Origin: Fischerella thermalis PCC 7521
GTDB taxonomy: Bacteria > Cyanobacteriota > Cyanobacteriia > Cyanobacteriales > Nostocaceae
Reading direction: 5' to 3'
Length of the DNA stretch: 64,000 nt
Assembly: GCF_000317225.1 (NCBI RefSeq)
Contig: NZ_AJLL01000022.1
Location: forward strand, 1-64,000
In this document: positions 9,645 through 18,600 of the stretch, piece after piece
How the letters are laid out: the number at the start of each line of letters is the position of its first letter
Position numbering within the stretch: the first letter of the stretch is position 1
Position numbers and translations under genes: made by a program
Notes under the pieces: model-generated
Told to the model about the DNA's origin: nothing
Seen by the model: the letters and a program-made list of their open reading frames with translations, nothing else
Database searches by the model: none

Positions 9645-9860
9645 GTTGCTGTTATGTAAGCATCTAACTCTCGCTTCATTAGTTGCAATTTATAGTCATT
9701 ATGACTATTTTGTTAAAAATGGCAACACTCTGCGTCCCTCAGTGCTTTCCTCAGCTACCTGGTGCGTTTTAATAAAATTACAAACTTATGCAACTTTGTA
9801 CTTAGTGACGCTCAAGTAAATAATTTTATATGTTGAAATGAGCAACAATCAACAGATTTT

Positions 9861-10370
9861 ATGCGCCAGCTTGCTCTGATTTTAGGAACCTGCTTAACTA
9901 CAATTTCTTGCTTAATTACCCAACCCTTACTAGCAGAAAGTCCATCAATTCCCTCTCCTTCTGATGCCCCTTTAGAATTAGATTTGTTGACTAATCCTAG
10001 AGGCTCTATCATTACAGCTAATATCATTGACCAAGGAAAGTTGAGTGTTCCAAGTTTATGGTGGATTAAAGAAATTTCTGAAAACAAACTTCTAGATAAC
10101 TGGATAGCTTATCCATTCAAAAATCAGCAAACCGCGCGAGTAGATGTGATTGTGAATCAACAAATATGGAGTTTATTAGATTATCTGGAGCGATACGATT
10201 TTGTCAATAATTTGGGAGATATTGCTAGAAGTTATGGCTATAACATTCGGGTTTTTAATTATCAAAAGGAAAGTTTAGCAAGCTATACATGCAATTTTGA
10301 TACAAATCCATTATCTTGTAAGATAAAAATCAATTCTCAAAACAACTTTGGTTTAGGAAATTCTTTGTAG
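9861..10370 (+). CDS. Secreted protein of unknown function
   Basis: This 169-residue protein starts with a clear Sec-type signal peptide: MR, a hydrophobic core LALILGTCLTTISCLI, and a probable cleavage site after LLAES near residue 27. A serine/proline-rich linker follows, and then a mature domain with no motif I recognise. The mature part has two cysteines near the C-terminus (YTCNFD and LSCKIK), which could form a disulfide in the periplasm. It probably belongs to a cyanobacterial family of unknown function. No operon partner. Confidence 0.6.
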   Translation: MRQLALILGTCLTTISCLITQPLLAESPSIPSPSDAPLELDLLTNPRGSIITANIIDQGKLSVPSLWWIKEISENKLLDNWIAYPFKNQQTARVDVIVNQQIWSLLDYLERYDFVNNLGDIARSYGYNIRVFNYQKESLASYTCNFDTNPLSCKIKINSQNNFGLGNSL

Positions 10371-10550
10371 GAAAGTTGGTTTTTGGTTGTTGATTTTTGG
10401 TTTTTGTTTAGAATAATCATTGACAATGAATTACTAACTACTGTAAATTACAGCGTTTGTACGAAGATATTTAAACTTAGAAAATGTACTTACACAAATT
10501 ACACTCTGCGAAAAGCCGCTTATGCATCTACGCCCATACCCACTAACTAA

Positions 10551-10582
10551 TGTAGAGACGCGCTGTTTGAAGCGTCTCTACA
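10551..10582. repeat. Palindromic repeat of the TGTAGAGACGC type
   Basis: A perfect 11-bp inverted repeat: TGTAGAGACGC pairs with GCGTCTCTACA across a 10-base loop. Related sequences occur at 35420-35475, inside the MITE at 38139-38173 and in the MITE core at 48020-48134. It lies just downstream of the solute-binding protein gene and may also act as its terminator. Confidence 0.7.
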
Positions 10583-10594
10583 ACCAACTACTAA

Positions 10595-11743
10595 CTAGAT
10601 TTTGATTTTGGCAAAAATTGATTTATATTGAGCAGCTACAGCAAGAGGCAAAGGTTGCAAAAATTCACTTTTCCCTAAAATTTCATCGTTATTTAGTAAG
10701 AAATTACGTATTTGTTCTTGAATATTAGAAGCTCGAATATTTGTAGGAATCGGTGAATTTGTTTTAGTGAGTATAAAAATTTGCTCAGCAATGTTTGGTT
10801 GCCAACAAAAATCAATCCATTTGTAAGCTAAGTTTGCTTGGTTAATACCCATAGGTTTTACCCAAACATCTGCCCACAATGCTGTTCCTGAGAGAGGAGT
10901 GACTACAGCAAGTTGCGGATAGCGGGTTACTACCGGCAATACATCATCTGACCAACCAACCGCTAGCCAAGTATCACCAATAATCAGTGGCTCTAAATAT
11001 CTTGTAGAATCGTAAAACTTTACTTGTTGATTTAAAGCACGTAGTTCTGCTTCTAAACCGGGAATTGCATCTAGATTTTCTGTATTATAAGATTTTCCCA
11101 ACTTCTTTAAGACCAAACCAATGACCTCTCGAGGGTGGTTCAGCAAAGAAATGCGATCGCGTAGTTCAGTTCGCCACAAATCACTCCAGTCTGTTGGTGT
11201 CCACCCCAATTGTTGAAATTTATCACGACGATAAACTATCACTGTACTACCCCAGCGATAGGGAGCTGCCCACACTTTTCCTTGGGTATCCAAAAAACCT
11301 TGTTCGTTGCGTGTCACTAATTCTCGCCAACGTTGTGGTAATACAGCCCACTGTTTTAGCTGTTCTACTTCTAGTGGTTGAATCAGTTTCTTTTCTATTG
11401 ATGTTTTGAGCCAGTAATCTCCTAATGTCACTAGGTCAGCAATATTAGGTTTTTGTGATGAGCCAAAAGGTAGATTAAACCTCAATCCCTTCTGATGATT
11501 AGCTTGAGGCTGATTGTACCAACTTTGTAATTCTTCAAATAAGCTTTGTAACTGCTCTACAGGGGCAAAATTTAAATTTACTTCCTTTTCCAAATTACGG
11601 CGGAATTGATCAACCACTTGTCCAGGAATTGAACCTTTTAATAACTGAACGCTCAAGCTAGTTTGTTTGTTACCACCACACCCAAGCAACATCTGCGCCA
11701 GAGCAAATGTCGTAGCACCTTGTAAAAACGACCGTCTGTACAT
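10595..11743 (-). CDS. Extracellular solute-binding lipoprotein (PotD-like)
   Basis: This 382-residue periplasmic binding protein resembles the spermidine/putrescine-binding (PotD) type. The N-terminus has a twin-arginine-like RRSFLQG followed by a hydrophobic stretch ending in the lipobox LLGC, so the mature protein should be a lipoprotein anchored at Cys22. Family features include the interdomain stretch around WKTSIEKKLIQPL and the C-terminal ANLAYKWIDFCWQP, matching the WIDF motif of PotD proteins. No cognate permease or ATPase gene lies next to it, so the substrate and partner transporter are unknown. Confidence 0.78.
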   Translation of the reverse strand: MYRRSFLQGATTFALAQMLLGCGGNKQTSLSVQLLKGSIPGQVVDQFRRNLEKEVNLNFAPVEQLQSLFEELQSWYNQPQANHQKGLRFNLPFGSSQKPNIADLVTLGDYWLKTSIEKKLIQPLEVEQLKQWAVLPQRWRELVTRNEQGFLDTQGKVWAAPYRWGSTVIVYRRDKFQQLGWTPTDWSDLWRTELRDRISLLNHPREVIGLVLKKLGKSYNTENLDAIPGLEAELRALNQQVKFYDSTRYLEPLIIGDTWLAVGWSDDVLPVVTRYPQLAVVTPLSGTALWADVWVKPMGINQANLAYKWIDFCWQPNIAEQIFILTKTNSPIPTNIRASNIQEQIRNFLLNNDEILGKSEFLQPLPLAVAAQYKSIFAKIKI

Positions 11744-12107
11744 TACGATTTAGAATTTGCGATTTTGATTAGATAATTTTATTAATTGTTTCAACCTCAG
11801 CTATCCTAGCTGGTTAGACAATTTGTCAAGTTTTGATCATACATCTTACTTATTTCTTGCTTTGATGCTGGCGAAAGCTAGTCTAATCAAACTAAATAGC
11901 TATTTTTTGGCTAAAACTCCTCGATATTCATCTTTCTCAATAAATAATTTTAGTTGCATTCTTAAATATATTGAGATTTATTGCTAAATGAGTACTTAAA
12001 TATTTTATTTAAAAAAATAATATTGAAGCTTAAAAAATTCATAAGTATGTTTAACGTTGCCGCTATATTGAATACCATAGAGAAAAATAAGTGAATGAGC
12101 ATACTAA
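11744..12107. other. Divergent intergenic region
   Basis: This AT-rich gap separates the minus-strand solute-binding gene from the plus-strand gene at 12108, so it should hold two promoters. I see no clear operator, hairpin or reading frame in it. Confidence 0.4.
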
Positions 12108-12485
12108 ATGGAGCCATTACAGAAGCAGATGCTATCTCTAAGTTCTAAGTTAGATTCCTTATATCAAGTAATAGAACAGCTTGATAATAAGGTATCTCAA
12201 GCTTTGTCACTTTGTCGCTTAGATGTCAAAGACGAGGATAGAGAGAATGTTCTAGAAAATAGCAATTCTAGTCGCTTTCATTTTAAAGGGCATATCAGCT
12301 TTAATCCAGAAATGGAACATAAGGATGTGATAGCAGACGAAATTTATTCAGACTCGAATCTTCAGGGAGGAGATAAGCACATTGCACCAGAAATTCAAAT
12401 TCAAAGACTGACAGCCCAATTAACAGCAGCATATAATCGAATTGCTGCTTTAGAAGAGCAATTATTACTAAAGAGAATTCATTAA
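12108..12485 (+). CDS. Small coiled-coil protein of unknown function
   Basis: This 125-residue protein has two predicted helical coiled-coil stretches: near residues 4-38 (MLSLSSKLDSLYQVIEQLDN) and 97-122 (IQRLTAQLTAAYNRIAALEE). An acidic, probably disordered middle lies between them. No catalytic motif or signal peptide is visible. The heptad-like spacing of leucines suggests oligomerisation or binding to a partner. I do not recognise the family. Confidence 0.5.
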   Translation: MEPLQKQMLSLSSKLDSLYQVIEQLDNKVSQALSLCRLDVKDEDRENVLENSNSSRFHFKGHISFNPEMEHKDVIADEIYSDSNLQGGDKHIAPEIQIQRLTAQLTAAYNRIAALEEQLLLKRIH

Positions 12486-12556
12486 TTTTAGTTATTGGTC
12501 AATAGTCATTTATCATTAACTTTGAATAAATGACATAAAGACTAATTACTATTGAT

Positions 12557-13723
12557 TTAGAGCATTCGCTCAATTTGAGTTTCAATTGCTGATAAAAGCT
12601 GATTTTGCTGCCAGTTTTGATATAAATGAGCGGCAATTACCGCACCCCCAGCCCCCATACCCTCTTTGACAAATCCTTGCTCATAAGCTTGGAGTTGGGG
12701 ATAACGAGAGTTAGAAAAAGTTAATTCAGTAGCGAGTAAAGGGACAGGACTACCACTACAGTTAATCAGTTGAGCTAATTCGACAGTACTACCTGTGGGA
12801 TCTTCGGCTACCCAGCGAGTTGTACCCACTACTACTTGTTGCGATCGCCAAGGTAACGCATAAGTCATAGCGATCGCTCTCATGAGTGCGTATACTGCTA
12901 GCATTTGTGTTCCCCCAGCCAGTAAAACACCACAACTGCGACTTAGGGCGATCGCCATTGCTGCCGTACTTATTTGCATCGGATCGCCAACTGCGGCAAC
13001 TAGTTGGAGGGGATCTACATGGGATGGGGAGATGGGGAGATGGGGAGATGGGGTGGATTCTCTGAACCTTCCCAACGCCTTACCTCCCCATCTTTCCTTC
13101 ATCTTCTCAAGTCCCGCCTGTACCACTGCCAATTTTTGTGTGTGGTTACAAACAGGGTGGCTACTGTTGACTTTTCCAGCTGCGTTTATTCCCAAACCAA
13201 GTAAAATAGCCAAAGCCGTTGTCGTTCCACCGACTACACACTCACCCAAAACCACATAACTTCCTTGAACTTTGGCAGCTAAGCGTTCACCCCAAAGTAG
13301 TCCTACTTCCAATAAATGCTCTACTGTTGCTGGTTTCAAAGCATTACCGTGACTTAAACATTTAGCGGCTGCACCACCCAAATCAATAACTGGGATATTG
13401 GGAAAGTAGGGCAAACCAGCATTAAAGAAATAAACTGGAATGTGCAACGCCTCTACCACAGCCCGAGAAATTAATACGGGTGATGCTCCAGCACTCAAAG
13501 GTGGCAAAGGATACTTAGGCTTGTGTTCTGCACCGTAGTAAAGAAATTCAGCATCAGCAACGGCTGTGAATTTGCGATCCTCACTCGTGCGACCAGCTGC
13601 GGAAATTCCTGGGATTAAACCAGTTTCGGTAAAACCTAATACATAGGCAAATAAAGGTGGACAGCCACGATATTGGGCAATCCATTCCTTACCCTGCTCT
13701 ATTTCGGTATAAATGCGAATCAT
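12557..13723 (-). CDS. CobT-like nicotinate-nucleotide phosphoribosyltransferase (TIGR00303 family)
   Basis: This 388-residue protein matches the cyanobacterial/archaeal TIGR00303 family related to CobT, which activates the lower-ligand base of cobalamin by transferring phosphoribose from nicotinate mononucleotide. Supporting blocks are YVLGFTETGLIPGISAAGRTSEDRK near residue 27 (read in parts), GECVVGGTTTALAILLGLG near residue 160 and LAGGTQML near residue 270. Around residues 212-235 there is a low-complexity insert (RESTPSPHLPISPSH), encoded by repeated GGGAGATGG units at 13017-13056. The insert lies between conserved blocks and does not break the frame. The exact base substrate in cyanobacteria, which make pseudocobalamin, is not settled by sequence. 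Confidence 0.82.
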   Translation of the reverse strand: MIRIYTEIEQGKEWIAQYRGCPPLFAYVLGFTETGLIPGISAAGRTSEDRKFTAVADAEFLYYGAEHKPKYPLPPLSAGASPVLISRAVVEALHIPVYFFNAGLPYFPNIPVIDLGGAAAKCLSHGNALKPATVEHLLEVGLLWGERLAAKVQGSYVVLGECVVGGTTTALAILLGLGINAAGKVNSSHPVCNHTQKLAVVQAGLEKMKERWGGKALGRFRESTPSPHLPISPSHVDPLQLVAAVGDPMQISTAAMAIALSRSCGVLLAGGTQMLAVYALMRAIAMTYALPWRSQQVVVGTTRWVAEDPTGSTVELAQLINCSGSPVPLLATELTFSNSRYPQLQAYEQGFVKEGMGAGGAVIAAHLYQNWQQNQLLSAIETQIERML

Positions 13724-13730
13724 AAAGTTT

Positions 13731-13793
13731 AGTTGTTAGTTGTTAGTTGTTAGTTGGTAGGTACAAACAACCAACTAACAACCAGTACTAACT
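13731..13793. repeat. Short tandem repeat tract (TTAGTTG units)
   Basis: Consecutive GTTAGTT-type heptamers on the left face complementary AACTAAC units on the right, so the tract can also fold back on itself. It fills the gap between the cobT-like and DUF2232 genes. It resembles the short tandemly repeated repetitive sequences described in heterocystous cyanobacteria. Confidence 0.7.
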
Positions 13794-13794
13794 A

Positions 13795-14466
13795 TTATTC
13801 ATAATCCATTAGAACTTGTACCCAGCGAGGAGGACGAGGGATGGGATTACCAAGGCGATCAAGTAATAGCCAGGCTGCTATATGGACGATAAATAGGTAC
13901 AAAAAATTGTTGAATATAATTAACGCGATCGCTCCCGAATTAATCAACGATGTACTGGGGGATGCCAAAATTCCCAGCCTCAAGAAGATCCACTCCACAA
14001 TTTCTGTAACTTGGTTAATAACATAGACCCAAAGGTCTTCCCCTGATAACAAAGACAGCAACCACAACCGAAAAAACACCCCTAAAGTACCCAACACAGC
14101 ACCCAAGCTGATAGAAACAATCCAGGGAACACGGCGATACCAAGCAGCCCCTAAAAGTACGCCCATAAAGGCAAAGGGCATGACAAACAACAAGCTGCGG
14201 ATTGGCCCCATTAATACCGACAACAGCAACCCAGAAGTTACAGCCCCCATCCATGCGGCTCTTTTGCCCCAACGTAGATAGACCAGAGCGATCGGCACTG
14301 GAAAAAATATCCGCAGTAATGGTCCTAAAGGAAAATAAAAATTAATAAACCAAATCAAGCTAGCAGTACTTGCTAAAAACGCCGTTTCCATCATCCGCAA
14401 AGGCGCATCTAGCTTTAATTGTGGTTGTCTTAAATTATTTTGTTGATCTACGGGTTTTTCTGTCAT
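13795..14466 (-). CDS. DUF2232 integral membrane protein
   Basis: This 223-residue protein fits the DUF2232 membrane family. About six hydrophobic helices are visible: residues 29-50, 57-75, 80-105, 112-135, 160-185 and 185-205. The sequence AALGAWYRR/WGKRAAWMG-type loops match the S-component-like transport proteins to which this family is related. The direct role is unknown, though the distant ECF-like fold makes small-molecule uptake possible. It is followed by the cobT-like gene on the same strand, 71 bases away, so the two may be cotranscribed. The link to cobalamin is only suggestive. Confidence 0.75.
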   Translation of the reverse strand: MTEKPVDQQNNLRQPQLKLDAPLRMMETAFLASTASLIWFINFYFPLGPLLRIFFPVPIALVYLRWGKRAAWMGAVTSGLLLSVLMGPIRSLLFVMPFAFMGVLLGAAWYRRVPWIVSISLGAVLGTLGVFFRLWLLSLLSGEDLWVYVINQVTEIVEWIFLRLGILASPSTSLINSGAIALIIFNNFLYLFIVHIAAWLLLDRLGNPIPRPPRWVQVLMDYE

Positions 14467-14562
14467 TAGTAATTAGTCCTTGGTCAATTGTCAATGGTTA
14501 ATAGTTTGTTGCTAATTACTAATTGTTTACTGCGATTAACCATTAGCCATTCACAACTAACT
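14467..14562. repeat. Interspersed short repeats (AATTAGT / TTAACCATTAG types)
   Basis: The gap between the DUF2232 and Crp genes is made almost entirely of repeated short words such as TAATTAGT, GGTCAATTGTCAATGG and GCTAATTACTAATTG. These belong to the same style of intergenic filler seen at 22242, 24919, 25231 and 29942. Confidence 0.5.
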
Positions 14563-15261
14563 TCACACAATCATTTTTTCTAAGGCTGACAAATCTGGGA
14601 TACAAATTAGTTCCTGATCTCGTTTGATTAAACCTTTCTTTTCTAACTTCGTTAATACTCTGGTTACAGTTTCCCGCGCCAATCCACTTAAACTACTCAA
14701 TTCCCGGTGGGGTAAATTAGGAATTTCGGTTCCTGTTTGCCCTTTTTTCCCCTGCCCCTCTGCTAAAAACAATAATGTATCTGCTACGCGAGACTGGCTG
14801 TCAGATTCCCGCAACCGTAAACGCCGATTTACTTGCCGTAGGCGTCGTGCCATTAATTGCGCTAACCTTACTCCTGCTAAAGGTTCTGTTTGAAGTAACT
14901 TCAGAAAATCTTGGGCAGGCATACTACCAATCACGGTTCCAGTTAGAGTAATTACATCTGTAGAACGAGGCACTTCATCTAGTGCAGCCATTTCACCAAA
15001 TAATTCCCCCTTGCCGAGAATATTCAGCGTTACTTCTTTACCTTCAAGATTGTAGGTGCGAATTTTTACCCATCCCTCGATGATAAAATAAACAGAGCCT
15101 CCCCAGTCATTTTCCAGCAAAATCACCTGATTAGCTGGGTGAGTGCGAGTAACAAGATGAGTTAAAGCTACCTCGACAACAGTTTCAGGCAACCCTTGAA
15201 AAAAAGGAGCCGAATAAATCCACGGATTGACGGGTGTTTGCACGCTATATCGCTCTTCCAT
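14563..15261 (-). CDS. Crp/Fnr-family transcription factor, SyCRP1-like
   Basis: This 232-residue regulator has a cyclic-nucleotide-binding domain (about residues 20-140) and a Crp-type helix-turn-helix (about 160-228). The phosphate-binding cassette reads GELFGEMAALDEVPRSTDV. It keeps the glutamate and arginine that bind the cyclic phosphate in cAMP receptors, unlike NtcA. From memory, the N-terminal NPWIYSAPFFQGLP and THPANQVILLENDWG blocks match the Synechocystis cAMP receptor SyCRP1, so orthology is likely. The recognition helix lies in LSGLARETVTRVLTKLEKKG. The gene is divergent from the 1405-residue protein gene across a 412-base region. Confidence 0.85.
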   Translation of the reverse strand: MEERYSVQTPVNPWIYSAPFFQGLPETVVEVALTHLVTRTHPANQVILLENDWGGSVYFIIEGWVKIRTYNLEGKEVTLNILGKGELFGEMAALDEVPRSTDVITLTGTVIGSMPAQDFLKLLQTEPLAGVRLAQLMARRLRQVNRRLRLRESDSQSRVADTLLFLAEGQGKKGQTGTEIPNLPHRELSSLSGLARETVTRVLTKLEKKGLIKRDQELICIPDLSALEKMIV

Positions 15262-15673
15262 TACGACATCTTATTGATCATTGATCAACACTGCAATCTA
15301 CACAATAGACTGCATACAAAAAGTCAGTTATTTTCTCTTTTCCTGCTTCTGCAAGAAGTTTAATACACAAAAGCATGATTTTGAGCCTTAGCTTTTTCAA
15401 CACAAGACTATCCAAGATCAACAATACTCAAGCTACTTAATTTTTGCTAGCTTAAATTTTTTGGTAAATATGTCTAAGACTCAAAGTCCTGTCTTGAAGC
15501 TAGAACCCCAGGGGTAATAGCCCACAACGAGGAGATAAAAATCTCTTCCCCAATACCTGACCGATCCTTGTAAAGACTCGCCTGATGCGTAACATAATGG
15601 CAGTAGTTATAACAAAGTAAAGTATTCGCGTACCACCAGACGTGACGTACAGTTCTAGTTAAGGTGAATCAAC
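15262..15673. other. Divergent promoter region between crp and the ATPase-fold gene
   Basis: This 412-base gap separates two divergent genes and so carries both promoters. Close to the crp start there is an imperfect palindrome with two TTGATCA/TGATCAA copies (15272-15288). No TGTGA-N6-TCACA Crp site is evident. A ribosome site before 15674 is weak (AAGGTGAATCAACGTG). Confidence 0.4.
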
Positions 15674-18600
15674 GTGACTTTCCGCACAACCGAAATTCAA
15701 ACACTAATCGCAGACATTGACAGTTTACTTTCCAACAAGCGCCTTTCCCGGTTTCTGGCCAGCGAGAAGGAACAGCCAAGACAGATATTAGAAAGAATTC
15801 GTAACTTTCTAGTGAACTGTGCGGAAACAGAGGAGAGCATCACCCCCAAGGAGGAACAGCCAAAACCACAGTCATCACCTTTATTAACAAAATTTATTAA
15901 TCAAAATAATTACTCTTTGGGGTCACAACCAAATCAACCCAGCCAACAAGCAGGTAGTGAGGCAGATATACTATCGTCCTTATTGACACCATTGCAAGCA
16001 GAGTTACAAACACTTTTGCAAGAACGAGCAAATCTTGTTCAGGAAATAAAAGAATTAGAGCAAAGGCGGCTACAAAACTTTTCTTTAGCACAGCAGTTGG
16101 CAAATCAAGAACAGCTCATAGCAAATTTTTTGCAGGTGCTGACCAATCGTCTTGGGGGTAATCTCCAACCCAAAATGCCAACAAATATTCTCAATTCAAC
16201 ACCACAAACACCACTAGCGCTAGGGGAAGCTAGTTCTGCCAAGACGACGAACACAGACAATACAGAACAACTTGCTTTTGCTACTTCACCTATATTAGAG
16301 CCACAGGAGCAGTTGGAGCGATTAACACGTCTTGCTAGTGAATTAGATCAAAAATTACTTGCACTCGATGGAACTGTTAATGTTGTCTTTGAAGCTTTAC
16401 AACGTAATATTCACACATATCATGAGTCTCTTTCCCAAGCGCTAGCAAGGATGTATAGCCAAGGCTTGCAAGGAGAACAGTTATTTGGCAACTTGATTAA
16501 TAATTTGGCACAACAGGCACAACTACAATTTGCTTCTAAAGAACCATTTACTATTGATATTCAAAAACAAACACTAGCTAATGACTCAAGAACTTTACAA
16601 TCCAGCAATAAAATTGAACAATTCAAAACTGATGCTCAAACAGCAGAACTTGATACAGAACTTGACCAGCTTAATCAGGATACGCCAAAATCTCCAGGCA
16701 CTGCTAATGAGTTCACAATTGATCAATTACACCAAGATAATTCTGTATCAATTAGCGACGAAGTAGACCAATTATACGCTAGTTTGTTTGGGGTTGATAA
16801 TTTAGCTACAACCAACTCGGAATTTTCTTCCCAAGATACAAATTTTAACGTCTTAGATTCAATTGAAAATTTACCCGGAGAAGAAATAGCAACTAATCAA
16901 GAAAAATCAGAGTTCATAGTTTCAGATTTCACAGAATTATTATCTGTGGATGAGGTAAAATTTGCAGATCAAGAAGAAGCAGATACGTTTATCCAAGAAA
17001 TCTTGTTTGAAGTTGCAGACCCCACGGAATTACCTGTAGATCAACAAGCAACAATCAATCAAGATGAAGAATCAATTCTCCAGGAAGTTCTGTTTGAAGT
17101 TGCAGACCCCACAGAATCACCTGTAGATGAACAAGCAACAATCAATCAAGATGAAGAATCAATTCTCCAGGAAGTTCTGTTTGAAGTTGCAGACTCTACA
17201 GAATTATCTACAGAGGAACAAGCAACCACGAATCAAGAAGAATTAGATTTAATTCTCCAAGAAGTGCTTTTGGAATTTGCAGACCCGACGGAAGAATTAC
17301 CTGTAGACGCTGCTGCTTCCGAGAGTGTGAGTATTATTGATACTTTATCTGCACCGACAATTAATCAAACACAACCAGATCAGCATTCTATTCCTACATC
17401 TGATCCTTGGTTTGACGAGCCAGATGCAGGGCTTTTAGAAAGTGGAAATATTCAAGTAGAAGATACACAAAAAGCTACTACTGAAAAGATTAGACAGCAA
17501 TTATTAGAATTATGGGAAAAAATCACCTTTACGGAAGCAGATAGTGAAACTCCCTCTTTAGCAGTTGAAGAACCAACGACTGATAAAATTACGAGTCTGA
17601 ATAATTTGTTATTTGATACAAGCAATGCTCAGCAGCCTTTAGCAGTAACTTCCTTTGACGAATCTGTAAGCACGACAAAATCAGAGCTAACTCCAACAGA
17701 AGTAAACAGTGGCGATCGCAGTTTAAATGATTCTTCAGATAACTATATTCCGGCTTCACCAAAAGAAAATTTATTAATACAAGCAGAAAACCAGAATGCA
17801 GCTATCACAGAAATTGAATTAGATGCAGAACAATTGCTGCAATTAGATCAGGATTTAGCTAACTTTGGTGAACAAACTAATCCTCAATTACAACCTCATA
17901 CTGATTTAGAAATTCCAGACTCTGCTCATAACGCTCAATTAGCTGAAACGGAAAAAAAAGAATCTACAACAGTTTCTTCAGAACAGATTTTGCCTGGATA
18001 TTCTAACTTTGTAGACGATACGGAAATTAGAGCCAATATAGGAGACTATGTTTGGTATCTGGGAATTGATATAGGGACAACGGGAATTTCTGCAACTTTA
18101 TTAAATCGTTCCACAAACGAGGTTTATCCTCTCTATTGGTCAACGGAAAATCCAGCAGAAACTGTATCTCAAACACGAACATTCCGTTTACCCGCAGAAG
18201 TTTATTTACCACCTGCACAGGAACAAGATACTACAAACTCACATCTTTTTTCCGCGCAGTTAAAACCTTATTTAAAAATAGCCCTTCCCTATAAAAATGA
18301 GCAGCAAAAATGGGAGCCAGCATTACAATTTAATGAAGTTGCTACAGTTCCTCTGGTTTGGGTTGTACGATCGCTCTCCAAATTGCTGTTAACCCTAAAA
18401 TTAGACCGCAGTAGCACTACTTTAGGTTTAACTGCGGCGGGAGTTGGTTTACACCAACAAATCTTCCACAGCGCCATCAACAATTTGGCTGGCGTGATCT
18501 GTACCTGTCCGTCTGACTGGTCAGAACAATATCGCTTTAATATCCGTGAAGCTTTGCTACTAAGCAAAATTATTCAGCATCCCCAACAAGTATTTTTTGT

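Noticed and set aside
9577-9819. 80-codon frame after the TPR gene
   Set aside because: It runs straight through a rho-independent terminator, lacks a ribosome site and has no family resemblance.
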